From positions 1 through 37,430 of the forward strand of contig JAFSZY010000037.1 in NCBI GenBank assembly GCA_017458845.1: a stretch of 37,430 nucleotides of DNA, read 5' to 3'. Under the pieces are notes generated by a model. That model made no database searches. It saw only the letters and a list, made by a program, of their open reading frames with translations, and was not told where the DNA came from. The DNA comes from Ruminococcus sp. (lineage in GTDB: Bacteria > Bacillota > Clostridia > Oscillospirales > Acutalibacteraceae). The translations under genes were made by a program, and so were the position numbers. This document shows positions 16,676 through 24,837 of the stretch, piece after piece. Each line of letters begins with the position of its first letter. Position 1 is the stretch's first letter.

Positions 16676-17686
16676 TTATTTATACCCGTTTTTGTTTTGA
16701 CTCTGCCAGTTCCAGCTGTCACGGCACATATCGTCGAGAGTTTTCTCAGCCTTCCAGCCCAGGACTTTGTTCGCCTTCTCGGGGTTGGAATAGCACTCGG
16801 CAATGTCGCCCGCGCGGCGAGGCTTGATATCATAGGGAATTTTGAGGTCGTTTACACGCATAAATGTCTTTACGATGTCCAGCACGCTGTAACCCCTGCC
16901 CGTGCCGATATTAAAAATCTCGGCGCCCTTGTGCTCAGCGGCGTAGTCAATCGCCTTTACGTGGGCTTTTGCCAAATCCACAACATGGATATAATCGCGC
17001 ACGCCCGTGCCGTCGGAAGTCGGGTAATCGTCGCCGAAAACGCCCAGCCTTTGGAGCTTGCCCGCGGCGACCTGGGTGATGTACGGCATAAGGTTGTTGG
17101 GGATTCCGTTGGGGTCCTCGCCAATCAAACCGCTCTCGTGCGCGCCTATCGGGTTAAAATACCTGAGAAGCACTACGGAAAGGTTGTTGTCGGCGTTTGT
17201 CGCGTCTGTGAGAATCTGCTCGTTCATCAGCTTTGTCCAGCCATAGGGATTTGTACAGCCTGTGGGCATACCCTCAACGAGCGGAACGGTCTCGGGAACG
17301 CCGTAAACCGTAGCGGAGGAGCTGAACACAAAGTTGTTCACACCGTACTTTTTCATAACCTCGAGCAGTGTGAGCGTAGTGTCGATATTATTGCGGTAAT
17401 AGCGAATCGGAATTTCACAGCTCTCACCCACGGCTTTTAAGCCCGCGAAGTGAATGACCGCGTCAAAATCGTTCTCGGAAAACATCTTATCAACCGCGTC
17501 ATTATCCGCGACGTCGATTTCATAGACGGGTACCTTTACTCCTGTTATCTTCTCGATTCTGTTCACAGCCTCGGGACAGCTGTTATCAAAGTTATCGGCG
17601 ATTACGGGGCTGTGACCCGCGCCTATAAGTTCAACGCAGGTGTGAGAGCCAATATATCCCGCTCCGCCTGTCAGTAATACTTTCAT
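16676..17686 (-). CDS. galE: UDP-glucose 4-epimerase
   Basis: A 336-residue NAD-dependent epimerase that interconverts UDP-glucose and UDP-galactose, feeding the Leloir pathway and envelope polysaccharides. The dinucleotide motif GGAGYIG is at 7-13, the catalytic Ser is S124 in FSSSATVYG, and the YxxxK pair is Y148/K152 in NPYGWTK. Length matches the family. GGAG lies 8 nt before the ATG. No galK or galT is nearby, so a role in nucleotide-sugar supply is as likely as galactose catabolism. No convincing terminator is seen downstream. Confidence 0.96.
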   Translation of the reverse strand: MKVLLTGGAGYIGSHTCVELIGAGHSPVIADNFDNSCPEAVNRIEKITGVKVPVYEIDVADNDAVDKMFSENDFDAVIHFAGLKAVGESCEIPIRYYRNNIDTTLTLLEVMKKYGVNNFVFSSSATVYGVPETVPLVEGMPTGCTNPYGWTKLMNEQILTDATNADNNLSVVLLRYFNPIGAHESGLIGEDPNGIPNNLMPYITQVAAGKLQRLGVFGDDYPTSDGTGVRDYIHVVDLAKAHVKAIDYAAEHKGAEIFNIGTGRGYSVLDIVKTFMRVNDLKIPYDIKPRRAGDIAECYSNPEKANKVLGWKAEKTLDDMCRDSWNWQSQNKNGYK

Positions 17687-17703
17687 AATTAACTCCTGAT
17701 TAC

Positions 17704-17869
17704 CTTGTGTCCCCTTTTAAGGGGACCGAAATCTTGATTTCGAGGGGTTGCGCAGCCCTTTAGAGGCGGTCCTCTTTATCCATACGTGAGGATGTAGAGG
17801 AAAGATAATCCCCCAAAATCAAAGCATAAATGCTTAATGATTTTGACCCCTTTAAAAAGGGGTACAACT
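17704..17869. repeat. MITE-like element with imperfect terminal inverted repeats
   Basis: About 165 bp between galE and the cyclophilin gene. The left end is TGTCCCCTTTTAAGGGG and the right end, read on the other strand, is TGTACCCCTTTTTAAAGGGG. An internal AAATC/GATTT palindrome and a CTCTTTATCC/GGATGTAGAG pair add secondary structure. No coding capacity is seen. Confidence 0.55.
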
Positions 17870-17872
17870 GTT

Positions 17873-18388
17873 TTACGCCTTCTCGGGTTCGGGGTAATCC
17901 TCGCCGAAGGTCTCAACCGTAACGCTCTCCATAATCTGCTCGTCAAGAGGCTTGTCGGAGAAATCGGTGTCGCACTCGGCTATGGCGTTGACCACGTCCA
18001 TACCCTCAACGACCTTGCCGAAAGCGGCGTACTGGCCGTCAAGGTGCGGAGAGTTCTTGTGCATAATAAAGAACTGCGAACCCGCGCTGTCGGGCATCAT
18101 CGAGCGAGCCATTGAGAGCACGCCCTCGGTATGTTTGAGGTCGTTCCTGAAGCCGTTCGCGAGGAACTCGCCCTTGATGTGATACCCGGGACCGCCCATA
18201 CCCGTGCCGTCGGGACAGCCGCCCTGAATCATAAAACCGTAAATTACGCGGTGGAATGTCAGGCCGTTATAATAGCCCTTCTTGACAAGGCTGATAAAAT
18301 TATTGACCGTGTTCGGGGCAATTTCGGGATAAAGCTCCGCTTTTATTATGCCCGCATTTGTATTAAATGTTACAACAGGATTTGCCAT
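17873..18388 (-). CDS. Cyclophilin-type peptidyl-prolyl cis-trans isomerase
   Basis: A 171-residue PPIase without signal peptide, so cytoplasmic. The catalytic region [19 protein letters not shown] (R47, F52, Q55), the GSQFFIMH segment (Q105, F106) and [18 protein letters not shown] are conserved; the ligand-pocket Trp of human cyclophilin A is Tyr120 here, common in bacteria and linked with weak cyclosporin binding. AAGGA precedes the ATG. It lies downstream of the secreted-protein/micropeptide cassette but behind a terminator, so it is probably independent. Confidence 0.95.
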   Translation of the reverse strand: MANPVVTFNTNAGIIKAELYPEIAPNTVNNFISLVKKGYYNGLTFHRVIYGFMIQGGCPDGTGMGGPGYHIKGEFLANGFRNDLKHTEGVLSMARSMMPDSAGSQFFIMHKNSPHLDGQYAAFGKVVEGMDVVNAIAECDTDFSDKPLDEQIMESVTVETFGEDYPEPEKA

Positions 18389-18424
18389 ATAGAAAAATTC
18401 CTTTCTTTATATATTATATATATT

Positions 18425-18665
18425 TGCCTTCCCCCGGGGGAAAGGTGGTTTTTGTGTCAATTAATTGATGCAAAAATCGGATGAGGGTCGGCGCCAGTAA
18501 GTACTATTGCATATAAAATAGTTTTGTGTACCGACTTTTGTCTTTATCCGACTTTTCACAAACCTTATTCCAGTATGTTTATCAGACATCAGACATAAAG
18601 TTTTTTTACAAGTGGACCCTCTCCCGCCTCCCGTTGGTCGGCACCCTCCCCCAAGGGAGGGCTTT
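18425..18665. repeat. Palindromic dispersed element, GGACCCTCTCCCGCC family
   Basis: The left part has CTTCCCCCGGGGGAAAG and GGATGAGGGTCGG. The right arm has AAGTGGACCCTCTCCCGCC, then a hairpin CCCTCCC CCAA GGGAGGG. The right arm matches the arm at 33322-33372 closely. No gene is supported in 18389-18852. Confidence 0.6.
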
Positions 18666-18732
18666 ATTAATTTTATATTATTTTTATAAAAATATCAAGG
18701 TGTATTACGCTCTTAATTACTGCAAAAACGAA

Positions 18733-18760
18733 ACGACCCCGAAAAATCGGGGTCGTTCCG
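18733..18760 (-). terminator. Terminator of the beta-helix protein / micropeptide operon
   Basis: ACGACCCCGA AAAA TCGGGGTCGT is a perfect 10-bp stem (18733-18742 with 18747-18756). The minus strand continues TTCGTTTTTGC. A second weaker hairpin, AAGACAG/CTGTCTT, lies at about 18772-18800 between it and the peptide stop. Confidence 0.75.
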
Positions 18761-18852
18761 TTTCCAATGAAAAGACAGATACGAAAGGACCTGTCTTTAT
18801 ATATCACGGTGGTCAGACCGTAATAAGCATTGTAAATTCGTGAATCCGTAAA

Positions 18853-19014
18853 TCACATAAAGTTAGAGAAATCAGCAAGAGTACCGAATGTCTGATTCGC
18901 GTTATCAACATCGGTAGCCTGAGCGTCTGTATTAGTCTCTGTGGAAGCACAGAGTACGTCAACCTTTGTGAGTTCCTCTACTGTAATTACAGGAGAAGTA
19001 TATAAAGTTTTCAT
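18853..19014 (-). CDS. Micropeptide (53 aa) downstream of the secreted beta-helix protein
   Basis: The peptide begins MKTLYTSPVITVEELTKVD, continues with VLCAS, and ends in an acidic, Asn/Thr-rich tail closing GTLADFSNFM. It has GGAGGAG at 8-nt spacing and follows the secreted-protein stop by 18 bp, so it is almost certainly translated. It has no signal peptide or membrane segment. It matches the other micropeptide of the window (37157-37285) in pattern: MK, Y, (A/S)P, then D.L..S and an acidic tail with a hydrophobic-D-D/A-F/L end. The arrangement recalls leader plus variable core of ribosomally made modified peptides, but no modifying enzyme is nearby. Function unknown. Confidence 0.75.
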   Translation of the reverse strand: MKTLYTSPVITVEELTKVDVLCASTETNTDAQATDVDNANQTFGTLADFSNFM

Positions 19015-19032
19015 AATAGTTTCTCCTCCTTA

Positions 19033-21507
19033 TTATGCTGTGTATGTGGCAATAATGCCGTCATAAGATACAACGTTTACATAGTTAGCGTAAGTTGTAA
19101 CGCCGCCCTTTGTAACGAAGAAACGAACTGCAACCTGATCGCCGTCTGACATACCGTTAACTGCGAGTGTTACATATGTGTTGTCGATACCGTCGATACC
19201 GTTGTTGAATGTACCTGTGCAGTCGATAGTCTTTTCGCCGTTGCCGCCGTTAGCCTTCATGTTAGCAAAGTTAGCAGTAGCCTGAGCTTTGCCTGTAACC
19301 TTAGCAATAACATAACCGTATGTAGCGCCTTCTAAGTAGTTGTTGTCAACCTTTGTAAGAATACGAACACCGCTGCCGTCAGCGTCAGCCTGAGAAGCCT
19401 TGTTCTGGTAACCTTCGATTACGAAAGCGGGAGCGAGTGTCTTCATACCTGTCTCAGCGGAATCAACCCAGATGTAACCCTCGGGTGTGCCTACTGTAGC
19501 CTGACTCTCGTCGATAACAACGTTCTCGGGAGCGAAGTCTGTGTAGGAAACAACTTCGAGTACTGTAGCGTCGTTGATTGTAGCCTTCATCTTTGTGCTG
19601 TCTTCTGTAGACTTTGTAAAGCCGAATCTTACAGTGTCAACTGTAGCGCCGCCTTCAACTGTTGTGTTGGCTGTGCCGCCGTGGAGAAGAACTTCGTCAT
19701 AAGTACCGCCGTTGATATTAACGGTAGCCTTCGCGCCAGCCCATACAGCTTTACCTGAGTTAGCTGCTGCAGCTGCGTCAGAAATAGCTTCGCCATTAAC
19801 TTTTACGTTAGTAGTCTTGTTCTTGTTGCCTACGATTGTACAATCGTTGAGGTTAACTGTTGAAGAACCGAACGCGTAAACAGCGCCTGTGTAGTCAGCC
19901 TTATTGTTGAAGTTCTGGATTGTAACGTTGTTAAGAGTGATAACGTTGCCGGGGTTGTTGCCGCCGTTGCCTGTGTAAGCAGAAACCGCGCCGTATCTGC
20001 CGTTAGAACCATCGAGTGTTACATCGTTGAGCTCGAACTTTGTGTTAGCGTCTTTACATGTAAACATGTAGTTCTTGGGAATAACGCTTGTATTAGCAGT
20101 TAATTTATAACCGTTACCGTTAAGCTTGAAGCCGTCAGCTACAGTTGTACCGCCAACATTGCTGATATCGTTGCCGAGTGACCACTCGCCGCCTGCAGCA
20201 GCAGCCTTAGAAATCTCTGCGGATACCTTAATTGTTGAGCCAACGTTCTTCTCGGGAGCTGTGTATGTAATGCCTGCGTACTTAGCAGTAGCAGTGTAAA
20301 TGAGCTCACCGTTTTCAGCTTTGATTGTAGGGCTAACAGTAGTTGTATAATACTCTTCGCCGCCTACTGTAACTGTCATCTTAGCCTTGTACTGATAAGA
20401 AGCGTTATCGGAAGCAACCCACTCCCAGGAGATCTCGTCTGTGAGAGTCTTGGGTGTAGCTGTGTTAGTAGTAGTGTCGATGTCATATAAGTTAGCGTCG
20501 TATAAAACAGCGTCAGCAGTACCTTTGCTGAGTGTAGCCTGCTTTACGAAACCTGTAACCTGCTCATTTGTATCTGTGGAATACTCGGGGTCATCAGACT
20601 TCTTGTAGCTTGCGATAGCATCAGCGTTTGTGGAAGTGAATGTACCGCCGTTTACGTTAACTTCAGGAGTGCCGCCGGGATAACCGCAGTTATCAACTAC
20701 GAGAGCGTCGCCTGTGGAGTTAGCGCCGTTGCCATAATAATCATATGCAGCAGCAGCGCCTGTACCCTTGATAGTACCACCGGTGATGTTAGTTGTACCG
20801 CTCTTTACATAAACGCCTGTTGTACCTGTGATAGTACCGCCGCTGATGTTCAGTTCGCCGTCAGCAGGCTGATAGATAGCAGTAGCGTTTGTTGACTTTA
20901 CAGTACCGCCTGTTACGTTGATTACAAAGTTTTTGCTGTCAGCGCCGTTTGTAGCGATAGCAAAAGAATCCTCTGCATAAAGCTTACCTGCAGTATTAAG
21001 AGTACCCTTTGTAACTACTACGGGGGTTACATTGCCAGTGCCTTCAACTGTAACACTGCTTTCGATATTAAGTGTACCGCCAGCTAAGTTAAATACTCTG
21101 TCGTCCTCAGAGTTATCTGCGCAAATCATCTTACCGCCGTTAGTAATTGTTGCTGTACCGCCTCTGTGGCTGATACAAAAACTGAAACCGTCTGCCTCAA
21201 CATCAAAAGTAACTGTCTTCTTGTTGAGATCGATTGTGTATGTAGCGCCGAATGTACCTGTAGCTGCACGAACAGTCTGTGTAAAGTCCTTAAGAACCTT
21301 ATATGTACCAGCAGATAATGTCGGGAACTGAGTATAATACTTTACAGTTGTACCGGCTGCGTTTGTATACATAACGTTGGCATCAGGATCGTCTTCGTTA
21401 ACAACCTGTGCTGTTGCCGCAGATACAGAAACAGCCATAACAGACATCATTGAAACAACCATCATAACAGCAAGTACGAGGGAAACTATTTTCTTTGATG
21501 TTCTCAT
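19033..21507 (-). CDS. Large secreted beta-helix protein with shared C-terminal domain
   Basis: An 824-residue exported protein. It has a signal peptide at 1-31 (MRTSKKIVSLVLAVMMVVSM and AVSVSAA). Two Gly/Asn/Thr-rich stretches, about 100-300 and 450-660, carry repeats such as LNISGGTITGTTG and VNVNGGTFTS, typical of right-handed parallel beta-helices. A beta-sandwich-like segment lies between them. A C-terminal domain from about 691 is shared with the 519-residue protein at 35583-37142 (YGYVIAK, C-x-GT, YVT..VN, RF.V, TTY). No Trp-rich CBM, dockerin or sortase motif is visible and no polysaccharide-lyase catalytic set can be shown, so adhesion or glycan binding is a guess. AAAGGATG precedes the ATG. 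A micropeptide gene follows after 18 bp. Confidence 0.8.
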   Translation of the reverse strand: MRTSKKIVSLVLAVMMVVSMMSVMAVSVSAATAQVVNEDDPDANVMYTNAAGTTVKYYTQFPTLSAGTYKVLKDFTQTVRAATGTFGATYTIDLNKKTVTFDVEADGFSFCISHRGGTATITNGGKMICADNSEDDRVFNLAGGTLNIESSVTVEGTGNVTPVVVTKGTLNTAGKLYAEDSFAIATNGADSKNFVINVTGGTVKSTNATAIYQPADGELNISGGTITGTTGVYVKSGTTNITGGTIKGTGAAAAYDYYGNGANSTGDALVVDNCGYPGGTPEVNVNGGTFTSTNADAIASYKKSDDPEYSTDTNEQVTGFVKQATLSKGTADAVLYDANLYDIDTTTNTATPKTLTDEISWEWVASDNASYQYKAKMTVTVGGEEYYTTTVSPTIKAENGELIYTATAKYAGITYTAPEKNVGSTIKVSAEISKAAAAGGEWSLGNDISNVGGTTVADGFKLNGNGYKLTANTSVIPKNYMFTCKDANTKFELNDVTLDGSNGRYGAVSAYTGNGGNNPGNVITLNNVTIQNFNNKADYTGAVYAFGSSTVNLNDCTIVGNKNKTTNVKVNGEAISDAAAAANSGKAVWAGAKATVNINGGTYDEVLLHGGTANTTVEGGATVDTVRFGFTKSTEDSTKMKATINDATVLEVVSYTDFAPENVVIDESQATVGTPEGYIWVDSAETGMKTLAPAFVIEGYQNKASQADADGSGVRILTKVDNNYLEGATYGYVIAKVTGKAQATANFANMKANGGNGEKTIDCTGTFNNGIDGIDNTYVTLAVNGMSDGDQVAVRFFVTKGGVTTYANYVNVVSYDGIIATYTA

Positions 21508-21599
21508 GGGAAATCATCCTTTCATTTTCTTTGATTTTAGTATGATAATCGGCATTGCCTGAGTCCGCAATATCTGACCGCGCGGAATATAAATTTACC

Positions 21600-21752
21600 G
21601 CTTTGCCTCCCTTTGCTAAAGGGAGGTGGCTCGCCGCAAGGCGAGTCGGTGGGATAAAATTATGTAACTCAGCTTTTGCTGAAAGGAGAAATAATCCCCC
21701 TTGAAATCAGTTTACTGATTTCTTTCCCCCTTAAACTAAGGGGGACTTTTCC
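21600..21752. repeat. Dispersed hairpin element inside the 5' leader of the beta-helix protein gene
   Basis: Hairpins CCTCCCTTT/AAAGGGAGG, CTCGCC GCAA GGCGAG, TCAGC/GCTGA, GAAATCAG/CTGATTTC and CCCCCTTA/TAAGGGGG are stacked in about 150 bp. The element lies between the promoter and the start codon, so it would be transcribed as leader RNA. No gene is supported in 21508-21982. Confidence 0.6.
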
Positions 21753-21804
21753 GCATATCGCTTGCCACTAAAGACAGGACATATAAAGCGTTAGCCGATT
21801 ATGT

Positions 21805-21839
21805 TGTAATCGTATATTACGCGTCAATATACGATTACA
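21805..21839. promoter_or_regulatory. 14-bp perfect inverted repeat downstream of the beta-helix gene promoter
   Basis: TGTAATCGTATATT (21805-21818) and AATATACGATTACA (21826-21839) are separated by 7 nt. It begins about 20 nt downstream of the expected transcription start. It may be a DNA operator or a stabilising 5' hairpin in the mRNA. Confidence 0.6.
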
Positions 21840-21866
21840 CGGTATAATGAGAAATATACCACAGTA

Positions 21867-21896
21867 ATTATAACATAATTGCAATAATATTTGCAA
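21867..21896 (-). promoter_or_regulatory. Promoter of the beta-helix protein / micropeptide operon
   Basis: On the minus strand, -35 TTGCAA (21891-21896), an 18-bp spacer and -10 TATAAT (21867-21872). It implies a leader of about 350 nt. Confidence 0.7.
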
Positions 21897-21982
21897 GATA
21901 TTTTTAATTGCTATTTTATACAAAAATAAAAGCCCGCCTTTAGCGAGCTTTTACAAAAACGATACTACTTTTCTTTATTTTT

Positions 21983-22141
21983 TCACTTTTGAAGATTGTC
22001 CAGCGCGTACTGACAGCACTGAACCACAAGCTGGTTGAATGATATGTCCTTTTCGGACGCCAGCTTTTCAAGCTTGTCGATTAGTTCATTCGGCAAGCGG
22101 ATAGTTTTATTTGAAGATTCAGGCTTTTTAACTACAAACAT
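21983..22141 (-). CDS. Ribbon-helix-helix DNA-binding protein (52 aa)
   Basis: The product begins MFVVKKPESSNKTIRLPNEL and continues IDKLEKLASEKDISFNQLVV, then QCCQYALDNLQK. This is the Arc/CopG/MetJ-like ribbon-helix-helix layout: a beta strand KTIRLP, helix LIDKLEKLASEK, a turn D-I-S-F, and helix NQLVVQCCQYAL. Such proteins bind DNA as dimers and often repress their own gene. GAGGTG lies 5 nt before the ATG. Two ATTAATTGTA sites upstream may be its operators. No toxin gene follows, so an antitoxin role is not supported here. Confidence 0.8.
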   Translation of the reverse strand: MFVVKKPESSNKTIRLPNELIDKLEKLASEKDISFNQLVVQCCQYALDNLQK

Positions 22142-22158
22142 AATTACACCTCTTTCAT

Positions 22159-22217
22159 ATTAATTGTAATATAAAACAAGGTATTATTATACAAGCAAAT
22201 TTGTATTATTAATTGTA
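22159..22217. promoter_or_regulatory. Repeated ATTAATTGTA sites upstream of the RHH gene
   Basis: ATTAATTGTA occurs at 22159-22168 and again at 22208-22217, with an ATACAA/TTGTAT inverted pair between them. Spaced short repeats of this kind are usual operators for ribbon-helix-helix repressors; the link to the adjacent gene is inferred. Confidence 0.4.
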
Positions 22218-22228
22218 TGTTTGCGGTT

Positions 22229-22984
22229 TTAGTTCTTTCTTTGCGTCTGCGCGCCGTAAGAAACGCGCGTCATCATTTTCTCACCTAAAAAGTGCAGACC
22301 GAATTTGAGCGTCTTTATCATTTTGCCGGGGATTATGACAAGCTTGCCCCTGAGGGTTTTGTCTATTGCCAGTTTGGCGACGTATTCACTCTTCATTCCG
22401 CCGACTATGAAGTTTACTCCCGCCACCTTGTTGAACTCGGTGTTAACGGGACCCGGGCAGAGCACCGACACTTTCACGTTTATCTTGTCGCGCCTGAGCT
22501 CCTCGTGCAGAGCCTCGGTATATCGAACGACATAGCTCTTTGAGGCATAGTAGCTCGCGAGGAAAGGCCCCGCCAGAAAGCCCGCTATGGAGCCGACGTT
22601 GAGGATATAGCCGCTGTTGCGCTTGACCATATCCTTGAGATAGAGTCTTGTCAGGATATGGAGCGCCTTGATGTTGGTGTTGATAAGCTGAAGCTCACGC
22701 TCGAGCGATACGTCCTTGACCTTGCCGTAGGCGCCGAAGCCCGCGTTGTTGATGAGGAAGTCGACGCCCTCGTCCTTTGTCATTTCGTAGAGCTCAAAGC
22801 AGTTCTCCTGCTTTGAAATGTCCATAACGATTGTGCGTACCTTTACGTTCTTTATCTCTTCTTTGAGCGCTCTGAGTCTGTCCTCCCTGCGCGCTACAAG
22901 AATCAAGTCATAGCCGAGGCTCGCGAGGTAACGCGCCATATCGCGTCCCATTCCGCTGCTCGCGCCTGTAATCAGTGCTGTCAT
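22229..22984 (-). CDS. Short-chain dehydrogenase/reductase
   Basis: A 251-residue classical SDR. The cofactor motif is TGASSGMG at 6-13, NNAG is at 79-82, and the catalytic triad is S132, Y145 and K149 (YYASK). ARRE after the second strand of the Rossmann fold suggests NADP(H) preference. The region after the active site (CPGPVNTEF) is complete. The substrate cannot be predicted; similar bacterial proteins are annotated DltE/YqjQ-like. GGAG lies 7 nt before the ATG. The gene stands alone between repeat-filled spacers. Confidence 0.9.
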   Translation of the reverse strand: MTALITGASSGMGRDMARYLASLGYDLILVARREDRLRALKEEIKNVKVRTIVMDISKQENCFELYEMTKDEGVDFLINNAGFGAYGKVKDVSLERELQLINTNIKALHILTRLYLKDMVKRNSGYILNVGSIAGFLAGPFLASYYASKSYVVRYTEALHEELRRDKINVKVSVLCPGPVNTEFNKVAGVNFIVGGMKSEYVAKLAIDKTLRGKLVIIPGKMIKTLKFGLHFLGEKMMTRVSYGAQTQRKN

Positions 22985-22999
22985 TTTATCTCTCCTAAT

Positions 23000-23205
23000 T
23001 GAGGTTTGCTAAAGCCCTCCCTTGGGGGAGGGTGGGCTTTTGCCGTCTTGTCCGGCAAAAGGTCGGGAGAGGGTCCATTTTATAAATCGCTCGGTATATC
23101 TAACGTAAAATAGCATACCCTTTTTCAAGTGGACCCTCTTCAGTCACCGCCAACAAGTTGCCGGCGACAGCTTCCCCCAAGGGAAGCCTCATACTCTACA
23201 TCCAC
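23000..23205. repeat. Complete two-armed palindromic dispersed element
   Basis: The left arm has AAGCCCTCCCTTGGGGGAGG, an internal GCTTTTGCCG/CGGCAAAAGG hairpin, then GAGAGGGTCCATTTTATAA. The right arm has AAGTGGACCCTCTTCAG, a GCCGGC-containing hairpin, then GCTTCCCCCAAGGGAAGCC. The arms face each other around a core of about 50 bp. It is a counterpart of the element at 33218-33373 with the arm types exchanged. Confidence 0.7.
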
Positions 23206-23237
23206 TAAAGGGCTGCCATACGGCAACCCTTTCAATA

Positions 23238-24806
23238 TTAATCCAAAGAATTTTTCTGAGCCGCGGGAACCTTTTTCTCGTAGCAAGCGAAAGCTTCGTC
23301 AACAAGCTTTTTGTCAGGCTTCGGTGAAATAAGGCTAACCACGGGAACGATAATAAGCCCCGCAATCATAGCGATTGAACCGCAGTTGATGGGTGACTGG
23401 AGAATTTCGGGGAACATATCTCTGAATAAAAGGTTGAGAATCATTATGCCCGCGCCGAAAATAAAGCTAACCCAGCAGGCGAGCTTTGTGGTCTTTTTCC
23501 AATACAAGCCGTAAAGGAAGGGTGCAAGGAACGCGCCCGCGAGAGCGCCCCAGGATACGCCCATAAGCTGAGCGATAAACTTAACGCTTTCGTTGTTGCT
23601 CTTAACCTGATAAATAGCGATAAACGCTGAGATAGCGATGAATACAACGATGAAGATTCTTATTAAGAGAACCTGCTTCTTTTCAGACATCTTCTTGATG
23701 AAATTACCCTTGAGGAAGTCGATTGTGAGCGTTGAGCTCGACGCGATAACCAGTGAGGAAAGTGTGGACATCGAAGCCGAAAGCACAAGGATAATTACGA
23801 TAGCGATGAGGACGTCGGGAAGTGTGGAAATCATCGTCGGAATGATTGAGTCAAAGTTCTTGTTGGCGACAGCCTGAGCTACGTTGGGGTTGTCCGCGAA
23901 AAGTCTGCCGAATCCGCCGAGGAAGTAGCATCCGCCCGCAACTACGAGAGCGAAAGCTGTGGAAATGATTGTACCCTTTTTGATGTCTTTCTCACTTTTG
24001 ATGGCGTAGAACTTCTGAACCATTTGCGGAAGTCCCCATGTGCCGAGAGAAGTGAGGATTACTACAAACAGGAGATTGAGAGGAGCGGGTCCGAAGAAGG
24101 AATTGAAAGCGCCGGGAGTTGTTGTGACAGTCTCGTCGGTAACCTTGGCGAGTCCGTTTAACGCCTCCATAAATCCGCCCTGACTGCCGAGCACAGCCGC
24201 AATAACCGCTACAATACCGACGAGCATAATCAAGCCCTGAATAAAGTCGTTGATAGCTGTAGCCATATAGCCGCCTGCGATTACATAGATGCCCGTGAGC
24301 ACCGACATAATCAGGATACACCATACATAGTCGATACCGAACGCCATCTCAAACAGACGTGAAAGTCCGTTGTAGAGTGAAGCCGTGTAAGGAATAAGGA
24401 AAATAAACGTGATTACGGAAGCGCCTATTTTGAGACCTTTGCTCGAAAAGCGCTTGCCGAAGAACTCGGGCATAGTAGCCGAGTTGAGATGCTGAGTCAT
24501 AATACGGGTTCTTCTGCCCAGAATTACCCACGCAAGAAGCGAGCCGATGAACGCGTTGCCCAAACCTATCCAGGTTGAAGCCACACCGAAGTTCCAGCCG
24601 AACTGTCCCGCGTATCCGACAAAGATAACCGCGGAAAAGTACGATGTACCGTAAGCGAAAGCCGTAAGCCACGGACCTACGCTTCTGCCGCCGAGAACGA
24701 AGCCGTTAACGTCGGTGGCGTGACGTCGGCAGTATATGCCTACGCAAATCATAATCCCGAAAAACACTACTAAAAAGATTAGTGAGAGAATACCTTTTAA
24801 ATCCAT
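23238..24806 (-). CDS. putP: Sodium:solute symporter, PutP (proline) type
   Basis: A 522-residue integral membrane protein of the SSS family with about 13 hydrophobic segments. It starts MDLKGILSLIFLVVFFGIMI and contains DVNGFVLGGRSVGPWLTAFAYG near the start, the region with the sodium- and substrate-binding residues of PutP, and MSTLSSLVIASSS in the later sodium-site helix. Sodium/proline symport is the best guess by similarity. The start at 24806 has GGAGG at 5-nt spacing; the TTG at 24818 lies within that ribosome binding site and is rejected. The next upstream gene, acyl-CoA synthetase, is about 110 bp away across an inverted repeat, so co-transcription is uncertain. Confidence 0.88.
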   Translation of the reverse strand: MDLKGILSLIFLVVFFGIMICVGIYCRRHATDVNGFVLGGRSVGPWLTAFAYGTSYFSAVIFVGYAGQFGWNFGVASTWIGLGNAFIGSLLAWVILGRRTRIMTQHLNSATMPEFFGKRFSSKGLKIGASVITFIFLIPYTASLYNGLSRLFEMAFGIDYVWCILIMSVLTGIYVIAGGYMATAINDFIQGLIMLVGIVAVIAAVLGSQGGFMEALNGLAKVTDETVTTTPGAFNSFFGPAPLNLLFVVILTSLGTWGLPQMVQKFYAIKSEKDIKKGTIISTAFALVVAGGCYFLGGFGRLFADNPNVAQAVANKNFDSIIPTMISTLPDVLIAIVIILVLSASMSTLSSLVIASSSTLTIDFLKGNFIKKMSEKKQVLLIRIFIVVFIAISAFIAIYQVKSNNESVKFIAQLMGVSWGALAGAFLAPFLYGLYWKKTTKLACWVSFIFGAGIMILNLLFRDMFPEILQSPINCGSIAMIAGLIIVPVVSLISPKPDKKLVDEAFACYEKKVPAAQKNSLD

Positions 24807-24837
24807 TTTTACCTCCAATTTTGTATTCGCGCTTTTA

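Noticed and set aside
18853..19014. Micropeptide as a toxin of a type I toxin-antitoxin pair
   Set aside because: It is acidic and lacks a hydrophobic helix, it follows a structural gene in an operon, and no antisense promoter is evident.
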